Translations under genes and position numbers: made by a program
The notes under the pieces: generated by a model
Seen by the model: only the letters and a program-made list of their open reading frames with translations
Databases searched by the model: none
Told to the model about the DNA's origin: nothing
Source: Psychrobacter proteolyticus
Lineage (GTDB): Bacteria; Pseudomonadota; Gammaproteobacteria; Pseudomonadales; Moraxellaceae
Direction of reading: 5' to 3'
Length of the DNA: 64,000 nt
Assembly: GCF_003350005.1 (NCBI RefSeq)
Contig: NZ_QLKS01000001.1
Span: 291,946-355,945 of the forward strand
Shown here: piece after piece, positions 37,688 through 46,907 of the stretch
Layout: every line of letters starts with the position of its first letter
How positions within the stretch are numbered: the stretch's first letter is position 1

Positions 37688-38770
37688 ATGACAACATCAG
37701 TTACCCATAATGCAGATATTGACGACGTGAATATTGAAAAATTTATTCCTTTGATTACCCCCGCCGAGCTAAAAGCCGAGCTGCCTCTGTCAGACGACGC
37801 GTATAACACCGTATTAAAAGGTCGTAATACTATTCAAGATATATTGGATGGTAAAGACAAGCGTTTGTTTGTGGTCATTGGCCCTTGCTCTATTCACGAT
37901 ATCAAAGCCGCTCACGAATATGCCGATCGTTTAGCCGTATTGGCAAAAGAAATCGAAGACAGTGTATTTGTAGTCATGCGTGTTTATTTTGAAAAACCTC
38001 GTACGACGGTTGGCTGGAAAGGCATGATCAACGACCCTGACATGAATGACAGCTTTGATATAGAAAAAGGCTTGCGCACGGCTCGTAAATTGTTACTTGA
38101 TCTGAATGAAAAAGGTCTACCTTGCGCGACTGAAGCACTTGATCCAAATACGCCGCAGTACATCCAGGATCTAATCAGCTGGTCAGCTATTGGTGCACGT
38201 ACCACTGAGAGCCAAACGCATCGCGAAATGAGCTCTGGTTTATCATGCCCAGTTGGCTTTAAGAACGGTACTGATGGCGGTATGACGGTTGCTGTAAATG
38301 CCATGCAAGCGGTTAAAGAAGGTCATAGCTTCTTAGGTCTGTCGTCAGATGGTAAAGTCTCTATCATCAAATCTAAAGGTAACCCTTACGCGCACGTGGT
38401 ACTTCGCGGTGGTAATGGCAAGCCTAACTATGATGAAACTGCGGTAGCCCAAGTTGAAAATGAGCTAGCAAAAGGCAAGACCAATAGCAAGATTATGATT
38501 GACTCAAGTCATGCCAACTCCGGTAAAGACCCTTACCTACAACCGATGGTTATCAAAAACGTTGCCGAACAAATTCAAAATGGCAATAAATCAATTATCG
38601 GTATGATGATTGAGAGCCACTTAAAAGGCGGCAACCAAAAACTAACTGCGGATTTAAGCCAGCTCGAGTATGGCAAATCGATCACCGATGGCTGCCTAGA
38701 TTGGGAGAGCACTGTCACAGCATTACGTGACTTACGTGATATGGTAAAAGATGTACTACCAAATCGCTAA
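37688..38770 (+). CDS. 3-deoxy-7-phosphoheptulonate (DAHP) synthase, class I alpha
   Basis: First enzyme of the shikimate pathway, condensing phosphoenolpyruvate with erythrose-4-phosphate. 360 residues of the AroF/G/H type: IGPCSIHD, VVMRVYFEKPRTTVGWKGMINDP, CATEALDPNTPQYIQDLISWSAIGARTTESQTHREMSSGLSCPVGFKNGTDG, VVLRGGNGKPNYD, IDSSHANSGKDP. The metal ligands (Cys in GPCS, His in SSHANS, Glu, Asp) are in place. Which aromatic amino acid feeds back on it cannot be decided by eye, so no letter is given. Followed by a strong terminator. Confidence 0.95.
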   Translation: MTTSVTHNADIDDVNIEKFIPLITPAELKAELPLSDDAYNTVLKGRNTIQDILDGKDKRLFVVIGPCSIHDIKAAHEYADRLAVLAKEIEDSVFVVMRVYFEKPRTTVGWKGMINDPDMNDSFDIEKGLRTARKLLLDLNEKGLPCATEALDPNTPQYIQDLISWSAIGARTTESQTHREMSSGLSCPVGFKNGTDGGMTVAVNAMQAVKEGHSFLGLSSDGKVSIIKSKGNPYAHVVLRGGNGKPNYDETAVAQVENELAKGKTNSKIMIDSSHANSGKDPYLQPMVIKNVAEQIQNGNKSIIGMMIESHLKGGNQKLTADLSQLEYGKSITDGCLDWESTVTALRDLRDMVKDVLPNR

Positions 38771-38803
38771 TAGCTATTCGCGATAATTTATCGTCGAGCA
38801 AAC

Positions 38804-38850
38804 AATAAAAAGCCCCTTTCGTATTAGTGCGAAAGGGGCTTTTTATTTCT
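38804..38850. terminator. Terminator downstream of the DAHP synthase gene
   Basis: Perfect 18-base arms (38804-38821 and 38830-38847) with an 8-nt loop, symmetric A/T ends. It lies between two convergent genes. Confidence 0.93.
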
Positions 38851-39003
38851 GAACGTTTATAGAAAATACTGTATTTTAAAACTTGGTTAGCAATGACCAT
38901 CAACGATACGTATCTAACTGATTGGTCAGAGCTAGCCTTATCTTGATATTAGTGCTTCTCTAAAATTGATACTGCATCTTAACCAATATTGCACTGCTCT
39001 CAA

Positions 39004-41646
39004 TTAACTATTTGCAGCACCTAGCACACTTTCTAAGCTTTCAAGCACATGCTTAGATGAGACATTCTTTTGTAAATCTAATAGCTGCTCATGCGCCATT
39101 TGACGGCGAGGCTCAGCCAACGTATTCCAGCGAGCTAGTACTTGCAGTAAGCGCGATGCTAATACAGGGTTAGCATCATCTAATTTCTGAATCACGCCTG
39201 TATACATCTCTAGACCTTCTGCCGTCCAAAGTACCGTCGGTTGCGAGCTAAAAGCGCTGATGACCGAACGGACACGGTTAGGCGTATTCCAATCAAAGTC
39301 TGTGTGCGTCAGTAGCGACTTGACCATATCAGGCGTCACATCGTCAGCGGCAGCTTGGACACTGAACCACAAATCGATGACCAGATCATTTGCTTGGAAA
39401 CGCTCGTAGAAATCAGCCAAGTACTTATCTGCATCTACCAATTGATGATTGACCATTGCCTTCAATGCACCGAAGCGCTCAGTCATACAGCTCGCATTGT
39501 CATACTGCTGCTGTGCCCAGTGTGCTGCATCATCTACATTGGCAGTCAACGCCATATCGAGCACGACATTACGCAGTGCACGAATACCTCGAGCTTCAGC
39601 GCTATCCTCATAAGACTGCATTGGCAGGTTGTTGTAAAGCTCAGCCCATTGATCTTTTAACTTATCAGCTACTTGCTTGTATAGCCCATTGCGCTGCTCT
39701 TTAACCAGCGCTGGATCGTAGTCTTTAGAAATAGCAGAAGCCAACTCTTGCGCTGATGGAATATCAAGTAACCGTGCCGCTAGCATCGCATCGTCAGCCG
39801 CTAAGACAGGCAATGTTTGCGCCAATGCTTCTAGGTATACATCAGGACTGCTCTTCGCACCTTGTCCTTGCAGTAAAATACGATTTACCAGCATTTGAGT
39901 TACTTGCCAGCGGTTAAACCCATTGGTTTCATGCTTAAGCAAAAACGCTAAGTCTGCATCCTGATAGTCATAATTGAGCTGTACTGGCGCGCTAAAGTCA
40001 CGTAGTAATGATACGACAGGCTCGCTTGCGACATTTTCAAAGACAAAGGTTTGCGTCGCCTCGTCAAGCAATAACATACGCTCAGCAACGATAGCGCCTG
40101 AGTCTTTATCAAACAATGCCGTTGCTACTGGTATCGGCATTGGTTTTGGCGCATCAAAGCCTTTGACATGGCGTGTTTGCTGACTCAAAGTAATGGTCAG
40201 CGTCTGTGCGGTGCTATCGTAAGTTTGAGAGCCCGACACCACTGGCGTACCAGGCTGACGATACCAATCGATAAAATTCTCGATTTTATCATCAGTGATA
40301 CTAAGTGCTGATAAAAAGTCCTCAACCGTTACCGCTTGTCCATCATAGCGACGGAAATACTCATCTGTTCCTTTACGGAAGTCATCTGGCCCTAACGTAT
40401 TGGCAATCATGCGTACAATTTCAGCGCCTTTCTCATAGACAGTCGTCGTATAAAAGTTATTAATCTCAACAAAGCTCTCTGGACGTACTGGATGTGCTAA
40501 TGGACCTGCATCTTCGCTGAATTGATGTGCACGTAGTGTGGCTACGTCATCAATACGCTGCACCGCACTTGACTGTTGGTCTGCTGAAAATGACTGATCA
40601 CGGTAAACGGTAAAGCCTTCTTTCAAACAAAGCTGGAACCAATCACGGCAGGTAATACGGTTACCAGTCCAGTTATGAAAATACTCATGAGCAATAATGG
40701 CTTTTACGCTAAAGCTGCGCGCATCGGTGGTCGTTTCAGGGCTAGATAACACGCAAGCAGTATTAAAAATATTCAAGCCCTTATTTTCCATCGCACCCAT
40801 ATTAAACTGGCTGACCGCCACAATCATGTAGCGATCTAGATCGTAGGCTCGACCATAATTGACCTCATCCCACTTCATGGCATCTTTTAGGGCTTGCATA
40901 CCGACATCGCATTTATCGATATCAGCAGACTTGGCATACAACTCAAGCAATACTTCTCGACCTTCGCTAGTCGTATAAGAATCTGTCAATACATCTAAAT
41001 CGGCAACCACACAGGCAAATAGATAGCTTGGCTTATTGGTTGGATCGTGCCAGATAGCATAATGACGGTCTGGAGCGTCGGCCACTTCGCCTGCTTCGAC
41101 TAAGTTACCATTAGCCAATAATGTTGGATAGCGCTTATTTGCTTCAAGTCGAGTAGTGAATATCGCCAACACATCAGGGCGATCAGGATAGAAAGTAATC
41201 TTACGGAAACCCTCTGGCTCACATTGAGTGACAAACATCGTGTCGTCACCGCTACCTGCCATATATAAACCTTCAAGCGCCGTATTGGTCTGTGGGCAGA
41301 TACGCACTTGAATGTCTAAAGTAGCTCGCTCAGGGGCATTATAAATCGTCAGCTTACCCGCTTCCTGCTGATAATCCTCAGTGGTTAGTGCCTTACCGTT
41401 CATCGTAATCGTTAGCAACTCTAACGACTCACCAAATAAGACAATATCCCCTGCCGTTTGACGTATCATCTCAAGCGTACTGTCTACCTGCGCATAGTCT
41501 TCGAACAGCTTAATATCTAAATGTACTGTCTCGACATCAAAACTTGGTTTGGTATAGTCCTTTAGATTAATCTTGCTTGGCGCATGTGGCGGCACATCTG
41601 GCATTTCAGGATTGATGATTTGTGCATCAGTTTCAGCAGTAGACAT
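39004..41646 (-). CDS. pepN: Aminopeptidase N
   Basis: Cytosolic M1 zinc aminopeptidase, broad specificity. 880 residues, normal for PepN. The exopeptidase motif GAMENKGLNIFN and the zinc site HEYFHNWTGNRITCRDWFQLCLKEGFTVYRD (HExxH-18-E) are intact, with the catalytic Tyr in NFYTTTVYEKGAEIVRM. The C-terminal helical domain ends SLESVLGAANS. Start MSTAETDAQIINPEMP. A single-gene unit between the DAHP synthase terminator and a divergent gap. Confidence 0.97.
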   Translation of the reverse strand: MSTAETDAQIINPEMPDVPPHAPSKINLKDYTKPSFDVETVHLDIKLFEDYAQVDSTLEMIRQTAGDIVLFGESLELLTITMNGKALTTEDYQQEAGKLTIYNAPERATLDIQVRICPQTNTALEGLYMAGSGDDTMFVTQCEPEGFRKITFYPDRPDVLAIFTTRLEANKRYPTLLANGNLVEAGEVADAPDRHYAIWHDPTNKPSYLFACVVADLDVLTDSYTTSEGREVLLELYAKSADIDKCDVGMQALKDAMKWDEVNYGRAYDLDRYMIVAVSQFNMGAMENKGLNIFNTACVLSSPETTTDARSFSVKAIIAHEYFHNWTGNRITCRDWFQLCLKEGFTVYRDQSFSADQQSSAVQRIDDVATLRAHQFSEDAGPLAHPVRPESFVEINNFYTTTVYEKGAEIVRMIANTLGPDDFRKGTDEYFRRYDGQAVTVEDFLSALSITDDKIENFIDWYRQPGTPVVSGSQTYDSTAQTLTITLSQQTRHVKGFDAPKPMPIPVATALFDKDSGAIVAERMLLLDEATQTFVFENVASEPVVSLLRDFSAPVQLNYDYQDADLAFLLKHETNGFNRWQVTQMLVNRILLQGQGAKSSPDVYLEALAQTLPVLAADDAMLAARLLDIPSAQELASAISKDYDPALVKEQRNGLYKQVADKLKDQWAELYNNLPMQSYEDSAEARGIRALRNVVLDMALTANVDDAAHWAQQQYDNASCMTERFGALKAMVNHQLVDADKYLADFYERFQANDLVIDLWFSVQAAADDVTPDMVKSLLTHTDFDWNTPNRVRSVISAFSSQPTVLWTAEGLEMYTGVIQKLDDANPVLASRLLQVLARWNTLAEPRRQMAHEQLLDLQKNVSSKHVLESLESVLGAANS

Positions 41647-42038
41647 ATGGTGTCCTATTATTATCGGTGATTTGGTTATAAGTTATTTTTACTAGGAATG
41701 AGCAATATAATAATGAGTAATATCATTTCGCTATTTGCAGAAGGCTCTAGTGCAAATAAAGACTTAGTCTCTAGGCTAACTAATCAGCTAAGCGCATAGT
41801 AAGCTAAGCACATAGACAAAGCTTTGCAATGATTAAGCTAATTTTTATTACTAAATTGGTTTTCTTGTTAAGCTTATAGCTAGATTGACCTAAATCGCCA
41901 AATTTCAAGTATGTAGAATAAGATATCGTCGGTTCAAGATAATTTAAATATGAAACATACGTTATCAATTGGATAATGTCGTTGAAAATGATTTAATAGT
42001 CGTACTGATGACCAATCATTTAACTAACGGCCTATTAT
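41647..42038. other. Divergent gap between pepN and an unknown gene
   Basis: 392 AT-rich bases. An imperfect direct repeat (agctaagcgcatag / agctaagcacatag around 41786-41816) is the only structure noted. No ORF. Confidence 0.35.
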
Positions 42039-42647
42039 ATGACAAAAAATACGGTGAAACGCGCAGACATTACCCTACCTTTGCTTATAGAGTATGTTGA
42101 CGCGCTACTACCCTCACTGACGATTCAGACAGAACAGTCACCTGAGCATAAAAAAGATAATAGTGAAGCATTATGGGTAACACATAACCATGCGGACTTA
42201 TTAGCACTACAAGCACAACTTGACGACACTACATCTACTAATGAGAACACTGAATCAAGGCTGAACGCACGACACTTATCAACGCTATCAGATCTTGCTA
42301 AACAGCATGTACCTGATCGTTATGATCTTGCTTGCTTTTGGCTGCCCACCTTGTCAGAAGAGCTGACTCAACACTATGTGCCGCTACTGATGCGCTACCG
42401 TGACCTGTATGCCGCGCATTTGCTTATTGCATTGGACAGCTCGATAGACCTAAAACCTTATGGCTTTACGCCATTTGATATATTGAATGAGCCATCTCTA
42501 AATATTGATGACATTCAATCTATTACCTCATCAAACGTTACGGCAACGCTTTGGCAATTTAACCTATATGATTACAAACAACTACCAAATTGGCTCAATG
42601 CTGACTACTGGGCCAACCCTGAAAACTGGGGCAAGCACCGCTGGTAA
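42039..42647 (+). CDS. Conserved hypothetical protein
   Basis: A 202-residue soluble acidic protein not assigned to a named family with confidence. It has a Leu-rich body (DRYDLACFWLPTLSEELTQHYVPLLMRYRDLYAAHLLIALDS) and a distinctive aromatic C-terminus (LPNWLNADYWANPENWGKHRW). That layout, a Rossmann-like sheet with a WANPENW-type tail, recalls a small group of gammaproteobacterial unknowns (DUF6231 is a possibility). No signal peptide or membrane helix. It precedes pal by about 140 bases on the same strand. Confidence 0.8.
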   Translation: MTKNTVKRADITLPLLIEYVDALLPSLTIQTEQSPEHKKDNSEALWVTHNHADLLALQAQLDDTTSTNENTESRLNARHLSTLSDLAKQHVPDRYDLACFWLPTLSEELTQHYVPLLMRYRDLYAAHLLIALDSSIDLKPYGFTPFDILNEPSLNIDDIQSITSSNVTATLWQFNLYDYKQLPNWLNADYWANPENWGKHRW

Positions 42648-42788
42648 TACACTCAATTTTATCTATCGTAATTTACAGTAAAAATACTTACATAAATTAA
42701 CATTTAGTATATTATAGATAGAGATTGCCTAAGTTTTATCGGAAGCAGTTTAAAAAAACAAATTTAATTAAAATTTTAGGAGCTCGTC

Positions 42789-43307
42789 ATGTCAATCAGT
42801 TTTTCTAAGATCGCTGTTCTTGCTGTGCTATCAAGCGCCGTTGCACTAACCACTGGTTGTGCTACCAAGCGTTCTACCTCAGAAGTTGTCGTTGCCCCGC
42901 TAGGTATTCCAGGTGGACAAGTTGGCTACAATGGTGCGGTTATCGTTGATAACTCAAACGCTGTCATTACTGGCGCTGAGAATATTCAAGCAGTGGTCTA
43001 CTTTGCCTTTGATAGCAGCGAAATTACTGCTCAATCAGCGAGCGTCCTTAACCAACACGTAAGCCTGCTAAATTCAAACCCAGCAGCGACTGTCGTTATC
43101 GCAGGTCACACTGATGAGCGCGGTAGCCGTGAATACAACATGGCACTAGGTGAGCGACGCGCACAAGCTGCTCGTAACTACCTTGCTGCTCAAGGTGTCA
43201 CTGCAAACAATATCCGTGTCATTAGCTATGGTGAAGAACGCCCTGCAGCAGCTGGCAACACTGAAGACGCGTATGCACAAAACCGTCGTGCCGAGTTGTC
43301 TTACTAA
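42789..43307 (+). CDS. pal: Peptidoglycan-associated lipoprotein Pal (OmpA-like)
   Basis: A 172-residue outer-membrane lipoprotein. Lipobox TTGC (Cys24), a short linker, then an OmpA C-terminal domain: VVYFAFDSSEITAQSASVLNQHVSLL and VVIAGHTDERGSREYNMALGERRAQAARNYLAAQG, with the Asp and Arg (TDERGS...R) that bind meso-diaminopimelate. An AGGAG ribosome site is ideally spaced. Strong similarity to Pal of the Tol-Pal system, but no tolQRAB genes flank it, so it stands as a separate unit with its own terminator. Confidence 0.92.
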   Translation: MSISFSKIAVLAVLSSAVALTTGCATKRSTSEVVVAPLGIPGGQVGYNGAVIVDNSNAVITGAENIQAVVYFAFDSSEITAQSASVLNQHVSLLNSNPAATVVIAGHTDERGSREYNMALGERRAQAARNYLAAQGVTANNIRVISYGEERPAAAGNTEDAYAQNRRAELSY

Positions 43308-43348
43308 ATTGTGATTTAGCGTTATTTATAGCGTTCGATAGTTTAATG

Positions 43349-43383
43349 AAAGCCCAGCAAGAGTATCTTGCTGGGCTTTTTGG
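43349..43383 (+). terminator. Terminator of pal
   Basis: Thirteen-base perfect arms (43349-43361 and 43367-43379) with a 5-nt loop and a T-run. Confidence 0.93.
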
Positions 43384-43523
43384 ATTTTTAGTAGGTTAAT
43401 TAGATATAAACTATTTAAATATAGCTATTGTATGACTATCTATGTATCAAATACATAGCGTTCATAATTACACATTCTTATATATTCAATTCTACAATAA
43501 TCGTTTTTGATGACTATTAATAT

Positions 43524-44339
43524 ATGCCGACTTCTAACCTCACCCAGATACAATATACTCAACTCGACACCACGACATGGTGTGTGACGGCTCAAGTGAG
43601 CGAGTCAGTGAGTCATTTAGTCACTGAAAGCTTGTGGAACAAGTCATTATGGTTATCATCATGTAATACATCGTGTAAAGACATCATCAAGTTCAGTAGC
43701 TTAAATTGGCACTATCAGGTGGCGACAACAGCACCTAAACACTTAGTACCTGCTCTAGCACGTAAACAGCGTCAGCAGCAGCGGCAAGGCGTCAGGCAAC
43801 TATTGCAAGAGCTGCTCAAAAAATTAGAAATAGATGACACCTTGGATGAGTCAAGCTTTCCTTATCGGCTCGTCAACAGCCAGCATTACGTATGCTTTAG
43901 CCATACAGGAGCTGGTAGTTCAAAGCAAACTACAGAATCGAATCAGACAAATTGTACACGTTTACACAGCAAAATAGCGGTCGTGATCAGTCGTCAGCGT
44001 CCTGCTGGTATCGATATCGAGAGTAATAATATTGCGTGGCATGTAGTCAAGCGTTTCTATTCAAAGAGCGAGCTAGCCATTTTACAGGAGCTATCTACAG
44101 ATCAGCGTGAACGCACTGCCAAACTGTTATGGCAAATAAAAGAAAGCTTTATCAAAGTCAACCAATATACATTAGCTCAAGGCTTGGGTATAGATTACTC
44201 TCACCTTATTTCTAGCTTAATCGAGAATGATAAAGAGATTAACTCTACCTCTGTACCCAATGATAGTGAGGATGCTAACTGCCAATCTGTTTACCGCATT
44301 GCCGCGTTACAATCTCAGCAAACTGTCATCGTTTTCTGA
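43524..44339 (+). CDS. 4'-phosphopantetheinyl transferase, Sfp type
   Basis: Transfers phosphopantetheine from CoA to carrier proteins. The 271-residue protein has the two-subdomain Sfp layout. Signature GIDIES (157-162) gives the Mg-binding Asp and Glu, and KLLWQIKESFIKV carries the W..KES..K motif. His at CFSHTG (the CoA-binding region) is present. Residues after 225 contain an acidic polar insert. No polyketide or nonribosomal synthetase is nearby, so the target carrier is unknown. Located between pal and the CarO-like porin gene. Confidence 0.88.
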   Translation: MPTSNLTQIQYTQLDTTTWCVTAQVSESVSHLVTESLWNKSLWLSSCNTSCKDIIKFSSLNWHYQVATTAPKHLVPALARKQRQQQRQGVRQLLQELLKKLEIDDTLDESSFPYRLVNSQHYVCFSHTGAGSSKQTTESNQTNCTRLHSKIAVVISRQRPAGIDIESNNIAWHVVKRFYSKSELAILQELSTDQRERTAKLLWQIKESFIKVNQYTLAQGLGIDYSHLISSLIENDKEINSTSVPNDSEDANCQSVYRIAALQSQQTVIVF

Positions 44340-44405
44340 TCAAGGTCTTCTGAGCAAAGTTCAAACCTGATTTTTGAAAAGCTATTTGATACTTTATTCT
44401 AAGTA

Positions 44406-44441
44406 TAAAAAAACGACCCTGAAAAGGATCGTTTTTTTATT
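44406..44441. terminator. Bidirectional terminator
   Basis: A-run, a stem of about 10 bases (aaaaaaacga with tcgttttttt) and T-run, located between the convergent transferase and porin genes. Confidence 0.85.
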
Positions 44442-44475
44442 TTCTACTAATAATAGCATTTAAACTATGATTAGA

Positions 44476-45354
44476 TTAGAAACGGTAAGTTGCACCAACT
44501 TTCACGATTGGGAACCACTCTAACCAGTCTTTATCTTCAAGCTCTTTCTCAGCGATACTAGCAACTTCGCCAGCGGTAGTAGTAGATGGAGTGCCGTCTT
44601 TATCAGTGTAGTTAACCAAACTAGTTGAATCAACAGCACGGACAGTTGCATCAGTTTTACCCATATAAGCTGCACCAACTTCACCGAACAAGCCAAAGTT
44701 ATTAGTGATATTAGGACGGAAGCCAACAGTTAAATAAGGGGCTAACTTATTACGGTGTTCGATAGTACCTTCCAATGTGCCGGTTTGAGCAGCATTATAT
44801 TGGATATTATTAAGCTCAAAATACCCATCGTCAGAACCTTCAGAATTGGCACGTACATCGATATCGTTATCAGGAACAATAATACCAGCACCCATAGTGA
44901 ACCAGTTCGCCATAGGACGTACTTGAACACCTAAATATGGGTTGCTAAAGTCAGAATCCACATCATAATTTACATCATTTGCATCAAAATCACCGCCGAA
45001 AAGGTCAGCAGCATCACCACCTGCCCAACCAGCTTGCAATTCAGTTTTTTCATTCACGCTAAAACCAACGTTAGCACCGTAACCCAAAGTACCTGCTTCA
45101 GCGCTTACAGAGGCTGGGTGAGTTAAAGTGTTGAAGATAGTTTTAGTAGTACCGACCACAGCACCAGTAGTGTTGCGTACGATACCAGCATCAGAATTAT
45201 ATGCATAAGAAGGTTGTGCTGCTTGGTATGCAACTGGCTCAGCTTCGTATACGACTGCGTCATTGTCATCAACAACGATAACCGGATCAGCAGCTAATGC
45301 AGCAGTTGATGCTAGAACAGCAGCAGAGATAGCTGTCAATTTAATAAATTTCAT
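44476..45354 (-). CDS. CarO-like outer-membrane beta-barrel porin
   Basis: A 292-residue outer-membrane protein. I set the start at 45354, where AGGAG precedes MKFIKLTAISAAVLASTAALAADPV, a clean signal peptide; an upstream in-frame ATG at 45390 has none. The mature chain alternates beta-strands and ends in a C-terminal Phe (GATYRF), the barrel-insertion signal. Blocks EAGTLGYGANVGFSVNEKTELQAGWAGGDA, LAPYLTVGFRPNITNNFGLFGEVGAAYMGKTD and DWLEWFPIVKVGATYRF parallel the Acinetobacter CarO family from memory. CarO is linked to amino-acid uptake and carbapenem entry; the role here is inferred. Confidence 0.83.
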   Translation of the reverse strand: MKFIKLTAISAAVLASTAALAADPVIVVDDNDAVVYEAEPVAYQAAQPSYAYNSDAGIVRNTTGAVVGTTKTIFNTLTHPASVSAEAGTLGYGANVGFSVNEKTELQAGWAGGDAADLFGGDFDANDVNYDVDSDFSNPYLGVQVRPMANWFTMGAGIIVPDNDIDVRANSEGSDDGYFELNNIQYNAAQTGTLEGTIEHRNKLAPYLTVGFRPNITNNFGLFGEVGAAYMGKTDATVRAVDSTSLVNYTDKDGTPSTTTAGEVASIAEKELEDKDWLEWFPIVKVGATYRF

Positions 45355-45938
45355 AATTATTCTCCTAAAGTGTGAAATAAACCCGCCCATAAAAAACGAT
45401 GATTGTGCTTTTTTTAAACCATCATTTTGTTGAAGTGATTAAAACAATTCTAACTTGAAAAGTCACCCCTACTGATGCTGTTTTTATTTGCCATTATGTA
45501 AAGATTGCATAGGTACTGTAATAATTGCTACACCAATCTGCAAAAATTCGCCTTTATGTTACATAACGTCCTTAAAGTAACCAAGCAGCATAAACATGAG
45601 ACTTCGCTTGCTTAATGTTTATGTAAGGGTATTGCAAAATATGTCCACATAATTATCTAGAACGCATTTTGATTCAATGACAGTTATATGGCTTAACCTT
45701 ACAGAATAGTGTGCCTTGTGAGTTGACGTATCTATTGTTACTTATATGAGAAAATATACGCCAATAGATAAAACGATATAAATGATCTCACATAACGCGA
45801 CTAACGCTTGCCTCAAGCGAATATTATGCTAAATTAGTTGTTATAATAGATTTGTTATAGAACGTCATTATTTGTCTTATTTATGAAAACCTTGTAATGC
45901 TGTCTGCTTTATTTCTTTACTCCTACTGAGTCATATAT
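45355..45938. other. Divergent gap between the CarO-like and IclR-type genes
   Basis: 584 bases, AT-rich. A spaced inverted repeat (cataaacat 45589-45597, atgtttatg 45615-45623) lies midway and could be an operator. Promoters for both genes are expected here. No ORF. Confidence 0.45.
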
Positions 45939-46702
45939 ATGCCTAAAGTATCGTCGATTACCCGTGTACTAGAAATCATAGAGGCAGTGTCCTATGCTTC
46001 AAAACCGCTTTCTCCACTTGAGCTCTCGCAGGAGCTAGACATCCCTAAACCGACCATTCATAGATTGATTCAAAACTTGGTTGATGATGGTTTTTTGACT
46101 GTTGATATTGGTGGTGGCATTATCCCTGGGAAGCGCGTACGCAATTTAAGCGTTGAGCTATGGCAACAACGACTGTTCTTTAACGAGCGACAGATGATTT
46201 TGCAAAAACTGGTTGATGAGCTTAAAGAAACCTGCGGTATTGGCATTCCCTATCATATGGATATGATAGGGAATGCCAATACCGCGCTCAGACGACCTTG
46301 CCACTACAGATTTATCTTCCCGTCGGGGCAAAATCACCTATGTGGTGTACCGCGACTGGCAAGCTCTATCTAAGCCAACTATCTACGACTAGCCGTATGA
46401 AAATACTACAAGGGTTGCCACTAGATAAATTCACTAAGAATACGATTACTGATATCGATGCATTAAATGCCGAGCTTGATCGCATTGCTGATACTGGTAT
46501 CGGTATCGATAATGAGGAGTTTATCTCTGAGATGGTCGCAGTCGCTGTACCTATCTTGGATAAAAAGCAACGCTATCTGGCCTCACTCTACTTACATGCG
46601 CCCACCATACGCGTCTCATTAGATGATTTGCTGACTCATGTACCACGACTACAAAAAGCCGCGCAAGACGTTCAGACGCTCGTCTACGATCTGCAAAGCT
46701 AA
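45939..46702 (+). pseudogene. IclR-family transcriptional regulator, frameshifted
   Basis: Two overlapping frames together make one IclR-type regulator. Frame one (45939-46373) gives the N-terminal winged helix (MPKVSSITRVLEIIEAVSYA...ELSQELDIPKPTIHRLIQNLVDDGFL) and the start of the effector domain (ETCGIGIP), then nonsense. Frame two (46298-46702) carries the rest: LPLQIYLPVGAKSPMWCTATGKLYLSQL and GIGIDNEEFISEMVAVAVPI. The total of 764 nt is one short of a multiple of three. The break coincides with a 25-bp perfect inverted repeat. It converges with the valine operon and may have regulated it. If not a sequencing error, the product is inactive. Confidence 0.85.
46234..46285. repeat. 25-bp perfect inverted repeat inside the IclR-type gene
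   Basis: Arms 46234-46258 and 46261-46285 are exact reverse complements with only two bases between. The left arm encodes the conserved CGIGIPYH; the right arm, read in either frame, is not expected in the family. See findings. Confidence 0.97.
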
Positions 46703-46720
46703 CACAGTCTATTGGTCATG

Positions 46721-46760
46721 AAAAAGGTCTACGCTATGATTTTAGCGTAGACCTTTTTCT
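46721..46760. terminator. Bidirectional terminator between the IclR-type gene and mmsB
   Basis: Sixteen-base perfect arms (46721-46736 and 46743-46758) with a 6-nt loop and A/T ends. Confidence 0.93.
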
Positions 46761-46907
46761 TTTTAGCAAATGCATTCTCTTAATTAATACCACCTACTAG
46801 TGATACTAAAAACTCTTAATATTAGTATGTTTAAGAATTGGTATTCCTAAAAATTGATATGTCTAAGAAGGTTATATTTAAGAGAGTCACAGTTAAGAGA
46901 TTCATGT

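Noticed and set aside
45939..46702. Programmed ribosomal frameshift in the IclR-type gene
   Set aside because: No slippery heptamer is seen near the break, and the right arm of the palindrome adds non-family residues; a mutation or artefact fits better.
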